Below are positions 1 through 5,825 of a stretch of 8,647 bases of DNA, one piece after another. A program made the translations under genes and the position numbers. The notes under the pieces are model-generated. The model was not told the DNA's origin. It saw nothing but the letters and a program-made list of their open reading frames with translations, and did no database searches. Where the stretch lies: the NCBI GenBank assembly GCA_025450375.1, contig JANWHO010000234.1, positions 1 to 8,647 of the forward strand. Reading direction: 5' to 3'. Within the stretch, counting starts at the first letter, position 1, and each line of letters opens with the position of its first letter. Source of the DNA: Chloroflexota bacterium (lineage in GTDB: Bacteria > Chloroflexota > UBA5177 > JANWHV01).

Positions 1-665
1 CGGCGGACGCCGCCGCCAATCCCAATCCCTTTGAGCGGAAAATCGCCCTGATGAACGGCATGCTCCATCGCATCGAGGCGGAACCGGGCGCCGTGGTTTC
101 CTCTGCCTTCGCCCTGGGCGGAAACATGACCTTCAGCCGCGAGTTGGCCGGGCGGGTCGGCTTCGTTCCGGCGATCACTCGCGGCGAGGACATCGACTAC
201 GTGATCAACGCCCGCCTGGCCGGGATCGGCTACCACTTCGACAAGAATCGCCCGATCCGCCACCTCCCACCGCCTGGCCGCAGTTACCGCGATTTTGACT
301 ATGCCAAATTGCAGCAGGACGTGCGGCGCTTCTTGTATGAACGGGAAAAGCTCCGCGCCGCCGCCCAGGATGGGGGTTTCTCACCCCTGACCGCCTCCGA
401 CCTCGATCCGTATCCCGGCGAGTTTCTGGGCGACGATCTGGAGCGCTACGCCCTGGAGGCCCTGCGCGCGCATCGGCCAGCCATTTACGATACGACCATT
501 CTGGAGCCCATGGCATTCGTGGAAAGCGCCGTCGAGACAGCCCAACGGGGGGCCCAGGCGTTCCTCCGTTTCGCCCGAGCCTGGCCGGAAGCGATCGAAA
601 CACTCTATGGCGATCGAGCAATCCGCCATGTAGCTCGCGGCATCCTGCCCAATGGGAGAGGGTGA
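1..665 (+). CDS. Glycosyltransferase, family 2-like, C-terminal part (5' end outside window)
   Basis: The frame is open from the left edge (codons in phase with nt 3) to TGA at 663-665, so the ATG at 51 is probably internal and the true start lies upstream. About 220 codons are visible. The segment at about nt 117-260 looks like the acceptor-side half of a GT-A/GT2 glycosyltransferase: a GGNMTFSR stretch, then RGEDIDY (around nt 180-200) matching the conserved 'ED' motif that supplies the catalytic base in GT2 enzymes, then IRHLPPP (nt 258-278), whose His is a candidate metal or phosphate ligand as in related GT-A enzymes. The remainder is helical and rich in Arg/Glu, with no transmembrane segment, so the enzyme is probably cytoplasmic or peripheral. 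The donor-binding N-terminal half is not in view, so donor and acceptor cannot be named. The P1 peptidase gene starts 4 nt after the stop, suggesting co-transcription. Confidence 0.72.
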   Translation, partial: ADAAANPNPFERKIALMNGMLHRIEAEPGAVVSSAFALGGNMTFSRELAGRVGFVPAITRGEDIDYVINARLAGIGYHFDKNRPIRHLPPPGRSYRDFDYAKLQQDVRRFLYEREKLRAAAQDGGFSPLTASDLDPYPGEFLGDDLERYALEALRAHRPAIYDTTILEPMAFVESAVETAQRGAQAFLRFARAWPEAIETLYGDRAIRHVARGILPNGRG

Positions 666-669
666 GCCG

Positions 670-1803
670 ATGCGAGAGAGCACGGACGGCGTACGGGCGC
701 GGGCGCGAGATCTGGGCATCCGCCTCGGTCGCCTCGAACCGGGACGCTGGAACGCGATCACCGATGTAGCGGGAGTGCGGGTGGGACACACTACCCTGAT
801 TTCCGGCGAGGGGCCTCTGGTCCGCGGGCAGGGACCGGTGCGCACGGGCGTCACCGTGATCCTGCCCCACGCGGGAGACCTTGGGGCCGATCCGGTGTTC
901 GCTGGCTACCATGTGCTGAACGGAAACGGAGAGATGACCGGGCTGCCCTGGATCGAGGAGTCCGGCTTGCTCACCACCCCGGTGGCAATCACCAACACGC
1001 ACAGCGTGGGGATGGTCCGGGATGCCCTGATCAGCTACGGCCTCCAGCGTCACGGCGCCGACCAAGCGCTCGTCTGGAGTCTTCCGGTAGTGGCGGAGAC
1101 CTACGACGGCGTCCTCTCCGATATTAACGGGATGCACGTGCGGCCTGAACATGTGTTCGCCGCCCTGGACCGGGCTAAGGATGGACCGGTGGCCGAGGGC
1201 TGCGTCGGCGGCGGCACCGGGATGATCTGCCATGAATTCAAGGGAGGGATCGGCACCGCTTCCCGCCTGCTCGCGCCCGAGAAGGGCGGCTGGACCGTGG
1301 GAGCCCTGGTGCAGGCCAATTATGGGAAACGCGAGCAACTCCGGGTGGATGGGGTGCCGGTAGGCCGTGAGTTGGGGCCGGAGGTGGCGCCGCTCCCCGG
1401 AGTCCCCGTGGGGGACGCGGGTTCGATTATCGTGATCGTGGCCACCGACGCGCCGCTTCTCCCTGGTCAATGCCGCCGACTGGCCCAACGGGCCACCCTG
1501 GGGATCGCCCGCATGGGAGGAATCGGCGCCAACAGCAGCGGCGACATCTTCCTGGCCTTCTCCACCGCCAACCGCGGTCTGGGCGATACCACCGACTCGG
1601 TTCAGCCACTCGCCGTTCGGACCCTCCCACCCAGCGCCATGACGCCGCTGTTCGAGGCGACGGCGGACACGGTGGAAGAGGCGATCCTGAACGCCATGTG
1701 CGCAGCCGTGACCACCACGGGATTAAATGGGGTGGTCGTACACGCGCTGCCCCTGGACAGGCTCCGCGAGGTGTTGAAGTCGTATAAGCGTCTGGAGCCT
1801 TAA
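670..1803 (+). CDS. P1 family (S58) aminopeptidase, DmpA/BapA-type self-processing N-terminal nucleophile hydrolase
   Basis: This is a complete 377-residue protein, the length usual for DmpA (L-aminopeptidase/D-Ala-esterase/amidase) and beta-peptidyl aminopeptidases. Family hallmarks run in order: N-terminal NAITDVAGVRVGHTT; the NTHSVG segment; CVGGGTGM; the autoprocessing site GDAG|SIIVIVATDAPL, where Ser252 (numbered from the ATG at 670) would be freed as the N-terminal nucleophile of the beta chain; and the NSSGDIFLAFSTAN block that lines the active site. Members cleave N-terminal amino acids from small peptides, amides or beta-peptides; the substrate cannot be read from sequence. I chose ATG 670 over ATG 652 because GGAGAGGG (655-662) lies 7-11 nt upstream of it, while 652 has no ribosome site and would overlap the preceding gene. 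No signal peptide is seen, so the protein is probably cytoplasmic. It follows the glycosyltransferase by 4 nt and is closed by the hairpin at 1811-1846. Confidence 0.93.
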   Translation: MRESTDGVRARARDLGIRLGRLEPGRWNAITDVAGVRVGHTTLISGEGPLVRGQGPVRTGVTVILPHAGDLGADPVFAGYHVLNGNGEMTGLPWIEESGLLTTPVAITNTHSVGMVRDALISYGLQRHGADQALVWSLPVVAETYDGVLSDINGMHVRPEHVFAALDRAKDGPVAEGCVGGGTGMICHEFKGGIGTASRLLAPEKGGWTVGALVQANYGKREQLRVDGVPVGRELGPEVAPLPGVPVGDAGSIIVIVATDAPLLPGQCRRLAQRATLGIARMGGIGANSSGDIFLAFSTANRGLGDTTDSVQPLAVRTLPPSAMTPLFEATADTVEEAILNAMCAAVTTTGLNGVVVHALPLDRLREVLKSYKRLEP

Positions 1804-1810
1804 CATTCCC

Positions 1811-1846
1811 GCGGGATTCGGGCCGGTTTACCGGCCCGAACCCCGC
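1811..1846. terminator. Hairpin terminator between convergent genes
   Basis: TTCGGGCCGG (1817-1826) and CCGGCCCGAA (1831-1840) form a perfect 10-bp stem around a TTTA loop. An A/C mismatch and a further 5 bp (GCGGG/CCCGC) extend it outward. It starts 7 nt after the peptidase stop and ends 10 nt before the end of trxA on the other strand, so it can terminate both transcripts. Neither side carries a good T tract, so pausing or RNA 3'-end protection is an alternative role. Confidence 0.75.
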
Positions 1847-1856
1847 TGGCTGATCC

Positions 1857-2207
1857 TTATTTCTTCTGGACCCCGGCCGGCTCCAGAACCTGGCGGATGG
1901 CGGCGTCCAGGCGGGCCTTCGGGAGGCCGCCGATCACTCGCTCAATCTCCTCGCCGTTCCGGAAGAAGACGAGCGAAGGGATGCTCTGAATCCCGTAGCG
2001 GGAGGCGGTGTCCGGACTATCGTCCACGTTCACCTTCACCGTGCGGAGACGCCCCTCGTACTGATCCGCCAACTCCTCGATTGCCGGAGCGATGGCCCGG
2101 CATGGCCCGCACCACGGGGCCCAGAAGTCGACCAACACTGGCTGCGTCGATTCCAGAACCGCCTTGCCAAAACCCTGATCGTCGGTATGAATGACATTGT
2201 TGCTCAT
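1857..2207 (-). CDS. trxA: Thioredoxin
   Basis: A 116-residue single-domain thioredoxin, close to the usual 105-110. It shows buried Asp27 (VLVDFWA), the redox motif WCGPC at residues 32-36, and the cis-proline loop IQSIPSL with Pro77, followed by FFRNGEEIERVIGG. It reduces protein disulfides in the cytoplasm using electrons from thioredoxin reductase, which is not encoded here. The start is fixed by AAGGA eight nt upstream of ATG 2207. It lies 51 nt downstream of the ArsR-family gene on the same strand, with no obvious promoter in the gap, so the regulator probably heads a two-gene operon. The stop is followed within about 10 nt by the shared hairpin. There is no signal peptide. The arsR linkage suggests this may be an accessory, stress-induced thioredoxin rather than the only housekeeping copy (inference). 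Confidence 0.95.
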   Translation of the reverse strand: MSNNVIHTDDQGFGKAVLESTQPVLVDFWAPWCGPCRAIAPAIEELADQYEGRLRTVKVNVDDSPDTASRYGIQSIPSLVFFRNGEEIERVIGGLPKARLDAAIRQVLEPAGVQKK

Positions 2208-2258
2208 CGTGATTTTCCTTCTTCCATCTGTACGTCGTTGTTGTGAACCTGGCTGATG

Positions 2259-2600
2259 CTAGGCGGGCGCCGTCGCCCGCGCCGGTCCCGCCGTCACCGT
2301 TTCTCCCAAGCCGGCCATGGCCGCCAGCCGAATGCTCAGCCCCGGGAGGGCCGCTTCCAATACCTCGCGCTGGAGCACCAACATCCGGAACTGGCCGGCC
2401 CGCCGCACCGAGATCAGCCCGGCCTCGCTCAGGATCCGCTGGTGGTAGGTGAGAGTCGAGTTGGCGCAATCACAGGCCACGGCGAACTCCCCACAGGTCA
2501 TCTCGCCTCGCGCCACCAGTTCCGCGACCAAGCGCAGCCGAGTCTGGTCGCCCAGGGCCCGGAAGATCCGAGCCAATCGTTCCCGTTCCTGCATAGGCAT
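2259..2600 (-). CDS. ArsR-family winged-helix transcriptional regulator
   Basis: A 113-residue protein with the ArsR/SmtB layout: RIFRALGDQTRLRLVAEL (residues 12-29, helices 1-2), a helix-turn-helix at about 34-63 including STLTYHQRILSEAGLI, and a beta-wing around SVRRAGQFRMLVL. Members repress DNA on their own and release it when a metal or thiol oxidant is sensed. The classical ELCVCDL metal motif is reduced to MTCGEF with one Cys (Cys36), but two more cysteines, Cys43 and Cys45, sit in a CDC at the HTH turn. This fits thiol/redox or thiophilic-ligand sensing but does not prove it. The tail after residue about 98 is Ala/Thr-rich and probably disordered. Two starts are possible, ATG 2600 and ATG 2594; neither has a strong ribosome site, and 2594 has only a weak GTGG. 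It probably controls itself and trxA just downstream. Confidence 0.9.
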   Translation of the reverse strand: MPMQERERLARIFRALGDQTRLRLVAELVARGEMTCGEFAVACDCANSTLTYHQRILSEAGLISVRRAGQFRMLVLQREVLEAALPGLSIRLAAMAGLGETVTAGPARATAPA

Positions 2601-2610
2601 CCACTTGTTT

Positions 2611-2648
2611 CAATATTTCAACTACTATCGAAATGATACCAGATTATG
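2611..2648 (-). promoter_or_regulatory. AT-rich candidate promoter/operator of the arsR-trxA operon
   Basis: The short leader upstream of the regulator is clearly AT-richer than its surroundings. Read on the minus strand it holds two -10-like hexamers, CATAAT (2643-2648) and GATAGT (2624-2629), a TATC-N5-GATA inverted repeat (2626-2638) and a tandem pair of TTGAAA (2612-2619 area). No convincing -35 was found for either -10. An autoregulatory ArsR operator would be expected here, but the exact boundaries are inference. Confidence 0.35.
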
Positions 2649-2661
2649 GTTGGATGGGCAA

Positions 2662-2715
2662 ATCTAGACGAGACGGGAGACCGAGGCGTGCCTCGGTCTC
2701 CCGTCTCGTCTAGAT
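2662..2715. terminator. Perfect 25-bp inverted repeat with 4-nt loop
   Basis: Nucleotides 2662-2686 are perfectly complementary to 2691-2715, leaving a CGTG loop. The outer ends each contain TCTAGA. On the minus strand the hairpin begins 13 nt after the stop of the DsrE-like gene and is followed by only a three-T run (ATTTGCCC). It can therefore act as a terminator for that operon, insulating the arsR promoter just beyond it. The stem is far longer and more perfect than a typical intrinsic terminator, so a genome-wide dispersed hairpin repeat or an mRNA 3'-stabiliser is also possible. Confidence 0.7.
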
Positions 2716-2728
2716 CACGTGTGCTCTG

Positions 2729-3421
2729 CTATTGCTTGGCGTAGGTGAAGCCGTCCATTTGGGCGATCGCGATAACTGAACTGCCCGAGGGAGTGGCCTC
2801 GGCGCCGGGAATCAGATGAGCCGCCATGTCGGCGTAGACCCGCGCCATGGTCATCCCATGGGCTCGCTTGTCTCTCACTGCCAACCTGGCCTGGCCTTCC
2901 AGGGCGTCATGGCACACCACGACAAAGGCGCCGCGCTGCTGGAGTGCCTGGAGGCTTGCGTCCTCGAACAGGCTCTTCTGGTCATTGGGGTCTAGCTTCC
3001 CATTGCCGCTGGTGGTGCGTGGGTACAGCGGATTGTGGGTAGCGTAGGCGCCCCTCGCCTGGTCGAAAATCTGGTACTTCGCGCCCAGTCCATATTTAGC
3101 CCACATTGCGTCATTCATCCCGTACACGACAGCCGAGGGGCCCCGCAGGACGATCAACAGGTAGTGACTCTTCAAATAGGAGAACTGGAATGCGTTCATC
3201 GCATTCTTCATGGCGCCAATCCCTGTTTGCGCCTGGTCGGTGCTGGTGAAATCCCACACCTGTTTGATGTCGGCCTTCTTGGTCAGAAATGTCTGGTCGA
3301 ACTGTCCCGGCTTCATTATCGCGGCATCCACGCCGCCCACCCCGAACAACTGTTTGGCCCCCAGGGCCCCTGCCGCCGCCGCGCTCAGTCCGAGGAAGCG
3401 CTTCCGATCCACGTTACTCAT
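2729..3421 (-). CDS. Secreted DsrE/DsrF-like fold protein with Tat-type signal
   Basis: A 230-residue protein. The N-terminus DRKRFLGLSAAAAGALGA (residues 5-22) is a Tat-like export signal in which the twin arginine is an RK variant, or possibly an ordinary Sec signal. The body resembles the DsrE/YchN-like sulfurtransferase fold: a hydrophobic strand HYLLIVLRGPSAVVYG (about 86-101), an acidic/helical middle, then RGAFVVVCHDALEG (163-176) with the protein's only cysteine, Cys170, at the strand end where DsrE-family proteins keep theirs, and a closing LIPGAEATPSGSSVIAIAQMDGFTYAK typical of the family. Cytoplasmic DsrE proteins carry sulfur on cysteine persulfides; here export places it outside the membrane, and sulfur carriage is inference. 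It lies 18 nt downstream of the beta-propeller gene, with a weak AAGG/GAGAG leader, and is the last gene of that operon before the 25-bp hairpin. Confidence 0.68.
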   Translation of the reverse strand: MSNVDRKRFLGLSAAAAGALGAKQLFGVGGVDAAIMKPGQFDQTFLTKKADIKQVWDFTSTDQAQTGIGAMKNAMNAFQFSYLKSHYLLIVLRGPSAVVYGMNDAMWAKYGLGAKYQIFDQARGAYATHNPLYPRTTSGNGKLDPNDQKSLFEDASLQALQQRGAFVVVCHDALEGQARLAVRDKRAHGMTMARVYADMAAHLIPGAEATPSGSSVIAIAQMDGFTYAKQ

Positions 3422-3439
3422 TTACTCTCTACCTTACTA

Positions 3440-4882
3440 CTATGCCCCGCAGGCCGCCGCCCCGCCGGCGGGCATTACTATAGGTGGGTTTAAGGGCTTG
3501 ACATTGAATCCCGCGGCGCCAGTAAGGGCGTGCTCGGGCACTGCGTCCACGTAGCCTCCCGCATTGGGGACGTAGAGGGTGCCGCTCGCCAGTACGATCC
3601 CTACGTTCCCTACCGCGCCGCCGAGCACCAGTCGGTGCAGCAGCTTGCCAGCGGCGGCGTCGATTTGATACAGCGATCCCTTATCGTCCACGATAAACAG
3701 GTTCTTCCCATCGATCACTGGCGCGCTCCGGTCCATCGCGTCGAGCTTGGTCATCCAGATCAACTTTCCGGTGCGGGCGTCCAGCGCTTGCAATCCCTTA
3801 TTCCCGGGACTCTCCACGTAGACCACGCCGCCTTGAGCCAGGGGTACGCCCGCCGCGAAGAACGGCGGCCTAAAACCCGCGCCCTGATTGTGCCGCCAGA
3901 GGAGGCGGCCAGTCTGAGCGTCAAGCGCGAAAGCAAACTGGCGGATCTGGCCACCGGTTGGCCGGGCCGGATTCAGGCTGGCGCTCCCGGTGCAGAAGAT
4001 CCGTCCATTGACTAAGGCGGGCGGGCAGTCATCCACGCCGTTGCTGATCTTGAGCCCATCCCAGGTGCCGAAGGTATGCTGCCAGGCAATCTTGTGCGTC
4101 TGGATGTTCACCGCGTATTCGGCGTAGGTCTGAGAGCCGCCAAAGATCACCAGGTTTCCGTCCTGGACGGGTGACGACATACTGGCGAACGACGGCAGGC
4201 TCAGCGACCAGCGTACCTTGCCGGTGGCGGCATCAATCGCCAGAAACCTCCGTCCGCCGGTGGTCCAGTAGAGAGTCCCGTGGTCATCGATCGGGGTTGG
4301 CATGGCATCGCCGAATACCTTGAGACGCCAGGCCACGGTCCCGGTTCCGGCATCAAGGGCGTAGATCGAATTCGAGCCGGTCCCAAAATATTTCACCCCG
4401 TGCTGGAAGAAGTAGGTGTTGTCGCCGGTCCCGATGTAGACTCGGCCGTTGGCGACGATCGGTTGGGTCATCACCAGGTTGTCTACCTGGCGCGCCCAGA
4501 TGGGCTGGCCGTTGTCGCGGTTCAGCGCGTAGACCGCGGGCTTCGTCCCCGTGCCAGTGGCATAGACACGATCTCCAGCCACCGAGAGGGCGAAGATCTG
4601 GTCGTTGATCTTGGGGCTGCGCCAGAATACGGTGCCGTAGTGATCGCCGGCCGGCATGGCATTGCCGGCCACGTCGGCATGGTACCGCAACCACTCTCCC
4701 GTGGCGCCAGACGCGGCGCCGGCCACCGGCGCCTGCCGCAAGAAACTCGCGCCTGCCCCACACAACAGGGCGGCGACTGCGATGGTCCGCGGCACGGCCG
4801 CGCCCAGCCCGCGCCAGGGCGGGTGGTGCCGCGCGGGTTGGCGGTTCGGCAGTCTCGCCCGATGCTCGATCTCGTTTCTCAT
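3440..4882 (-). CDS. Secreted or membrane-anchored PQQ-type beta-propeller protein
   Basis: A 480-residue protein built of seven repeats of the PQQ-enzyme/BamB type, each with the form YALDxxTGxxxW: around residues 118, 174, 214, 256, 318, 365 and 405. A polar, Arg-rich N-terminus is followed by a hydrophobic segment at about 33-47 and an AGAASGA stretch, giving a signal peptide or uncleaved anchor that places the propeller outside the membrane. Cys286 and Cys297 flank one blade junction and may form a disulfide. I do not see catalytic or heme motifs of quinoprotein dehydrogenases, so a scaffold or binding role is as likely as an enzyme; PQQ binding is unproven. The frame opens at 5029, but ATG 4882 is preferred: GGAAG lies 8 nt upstream, the signal follows, and the upstream codons would cover the promoter. 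It is the first gene of a two-gene operon with the DsrE-like protein. Confidence 0.82.
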   Translation of the reverse strand: MRNEIEHRARLPNRQPARHHPPWRGLGAAVPRTIAVAALLCGAGASFLRQAPVAGAASGATGEWLRYHADVAGNAMPAGDHYGTVFWRSPKINDQIFALSVAGDRVYATGTGTKPAVYALNRDNGQPIWARQVDNLVMTQPIVANGRVYIGTGDNTYFFQHGVKYFGTGSNSIYALDAGTGTVAWRLKVFGDAMPTPIDDHGTLYWTTGGRRFLAIDAATGKVRWSLSLPSFASMSSPVQDGNLVIFGGSQTYAEYAVNIQTHKIAWQHTFGTWDGLKISNGVDDCPPALVNGRIFCTGSASLNPARPTGGQIRQFAFALDAQTGRLLWRHNQGAGFRPPFFAAGVPLAQGGVVYVESPGNKGLQALDARTGKLIWMTKLDAMDRSAPVIDGKNLFIVDDKGSLYQIDAAAGKLLHRLVLGGAVGNVGIVLASGTLYVPNAGGYVDAVPEHALTGAAGFNVKPLNPPIVMPAGGAAACGA

Positions 4883-4921
4883 TCTTCTCTCTTCCGGCTG
4901 AACAGGATCTCTCTCCTTGTC

Positions 4922-4963
4922 ATCATAAGGATCGATCCTGAGAACAGCCTGAGAACCTGAGAT
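4922..4963 (-). promoter_or_regulatory. Promoter with tandem direct repeats, PhoB/OmpR-type geometry
   Basis: On the minus strand TTCTCAG occurs at 4949-4955 and 4938-4944, separated by 4 nt (11-bp period). Exactly 10 nt further lies TATGAT (4922-4927), a 5-of-6 match to the -10 consensus. This is the spacing of Pho-box promoters, where a PhoB/OmpR-family response regulator replaces the -35. A third imperfect copy, ATCTCAG, lies just upstream at 4957-4963. No good -35 is seen. Transcription would begin near 4914, giving a leader of about 30 nt before ATG 4882. The regulator's identity is inference; the repeat differs from the E. coli Pho box. Confidence 0.55.
4928..4939. repeat. 12-bp perfect palindrome AGGATCGATCCT
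   Basis: This self-complementary 12-mer fills the gap between the -10 hexamer and the nearest TTCTCAG repeat of the propeller operon promoter. A dimeric repressor bound here would cover the promoter core. It could also be chance, since GATC-rich palindromes are common. Confidence 0.35.
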
Positions 4964-5048
4964 TGCGGCTGCTTGTCCACCCTTCCTGAAGCGCAAACCC
5001 GGCCTTGGACCGCATCCTTCCCACACCACACAGAAGGCCGGTCGTCGC

Positions 5049-5054
5049 TATTAT
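5049..5054 (+). promoter_or_regulatory. Candidate -10 element of the membrane protein gene
   Basis: TATTAT, a 5-of-6 match to TATAAT, lies 74 nt ahead of the ATG at 5129 in the divergent intergenic region. The hexamer 17 nt upstream is CCACAC-like and does not resemble a -35, so this promoter would need an activator or is a chance match. Confidence 0.28.
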
Positions 5055-5128
5055 GTACTGTGAGGCCGGAGGGACCGCATCCGCGTGGATTGCCGAGTGC
5101 TTACCCTGAGAGCGAAGGTTGGCCTGCC

Positions 5129-5818
5129 ATGAACGATATGACCGTGCCCTCGTCCGGTGATGATGACGTAGCCTGGGGGGTGCAAGCCCGGAAGGAGCCG
5201 CGCTGGCCGGCCTCGCTGGCCGTGCTGGCCATCCTTATTCTCTACGGCACCCTGCCGTCACGGTATACCCTGGGCCCCGGATTTCTCATTCCCGTGATCG
5301 CGGGCGTCCTCCTGGTGGCGCTCACCTTCCTGGCTCCCCATCGGACCCACGGCGAGTCGATGACCCAGCGGGTTGGCTCCGTGGCCTTGATCGCCATTGT
5401 CAACGTGGCCAATGTGATCTCGCTGGCCTTTCTGGTGGATCATCTGCTGCATGGGACGAATGCCAGCGGCAATCAGTTGCTGATCTCCTCGGTGCAGATC
5501 TGGCTGACCAATATATTGATCTTCGCTCTTTGGTATTGGGAATTGGATCGGGGAGGGCCGGACGAACGGACCATGCCCCATCACCGGCGCCCCGATTTCC
5601 TCTTCCCTCAGATGACCACCCCGCATTGCGCCGCCAGTGATTGGTCGCCCGCCTTTGTCGATTATCTGTATGTTGCCTTCACCAACGCTACCGCGTTCAG
5701 TCCCACCGATACCATGCCGCTGACCGGATGGGCGAAACTGCTGATGATGGTGCAGTCGCTGGCCTCGCTGCTCACGGTAGCCCTGGTAGCCGCGCGCGCC
5801 GTCAATATTCTTCACTGA
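5129..5818 (+). CDS. Multi-pass membrane protein of uncharacterised family (DUF1345-like), with channel-like C-terminal motif
   Basis: A 229-residue protein. A charged N-terminal tail (1-27) is followed by hydrophobic segments at about 29-42, 50-69, 84-104, 117-137 and 202-226. A polar loop (138-172) with acidic, His and Arg residues carries the PHHRRPDFLFPQ segment. The C-terminal third, YLYVAFTNATAFSPTDT then PLTGWAKLLMMVQ (residues 179-209), resembles the pore-helix, filter and inner-helix order of two-TM potassium-type channels, although the filter lacks TVGYG. I recall similar proteins as annotated only with an unknown-function domain, possibly DUF1345. The function is unknown; an ion channel is speculation. 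ATG 5129 is chosen because GAAGG lies about 11 nt upstream and the codons from 4973 to 5128 encode non-membrane sequence over the intergenic region. It is divergent from the propeller operon and converges on the GH15 gene with a 7-nt gap. Confidence 0.75.
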   Translation: MNDMTVPSSGDDDVAWGVQARKEPRWPASLAVLAILILYGTLPSRYTLGPGFLIPVIAGVLLVALTFLAPHRTHGESMTQRVGSVALIAIVNVANVISLAFLVDHLLHGTNASGNQLLISSVQIWLTNILIFALWYWELDRGGPDERTMPHHRRPDFLFPQMTTPHCAASDWSPAFVDYLYVAFTNATAFSPTDTMPLTGWAKLLMMVQSLASLLTVALVAARAVNILH

Positions 5819-5825
5819 GGCCCTG

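Noticed and set aside
205..1488. Long minus-strand open frame (427 codons) opposite the glycosyltransferase and P1 peptidase
   Set aside because: It is antisense to two genes with clear family motifs, has low-complexity Arg/Gly/Pro/His composition typical of GC-rich shadow frames, and shows no domain.
2662..2715. Insertion-sequence or MITE end, or cloning artefact because of TCTAGA at both arms
   Set aside because: There is no target-site duplication or transposase, and the sites are simply part of one continuous perfect palindrome; copy number would have to be checked to reopen this.
4280..4960. Plus-strand open frame of 226 codons opposite the propeller gene
   Set aside because: It mirrors the PQQ repeats in another frame; its apparent regularity comes from the repeats on the coding strand.
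4883..5029. N-terminal extension of the propeller protein
   Set aside because: It would run through the promoter-like repeats and put about 80 polar residues before the signal peptide.
4973..5128. N-terminal extension of the membrane protein from an upstream ATG
   Set aside because: The added residues are Pro/Ser/Arg-rich with no membrane or signal character, and ATG 5129 has the better ribosome site.
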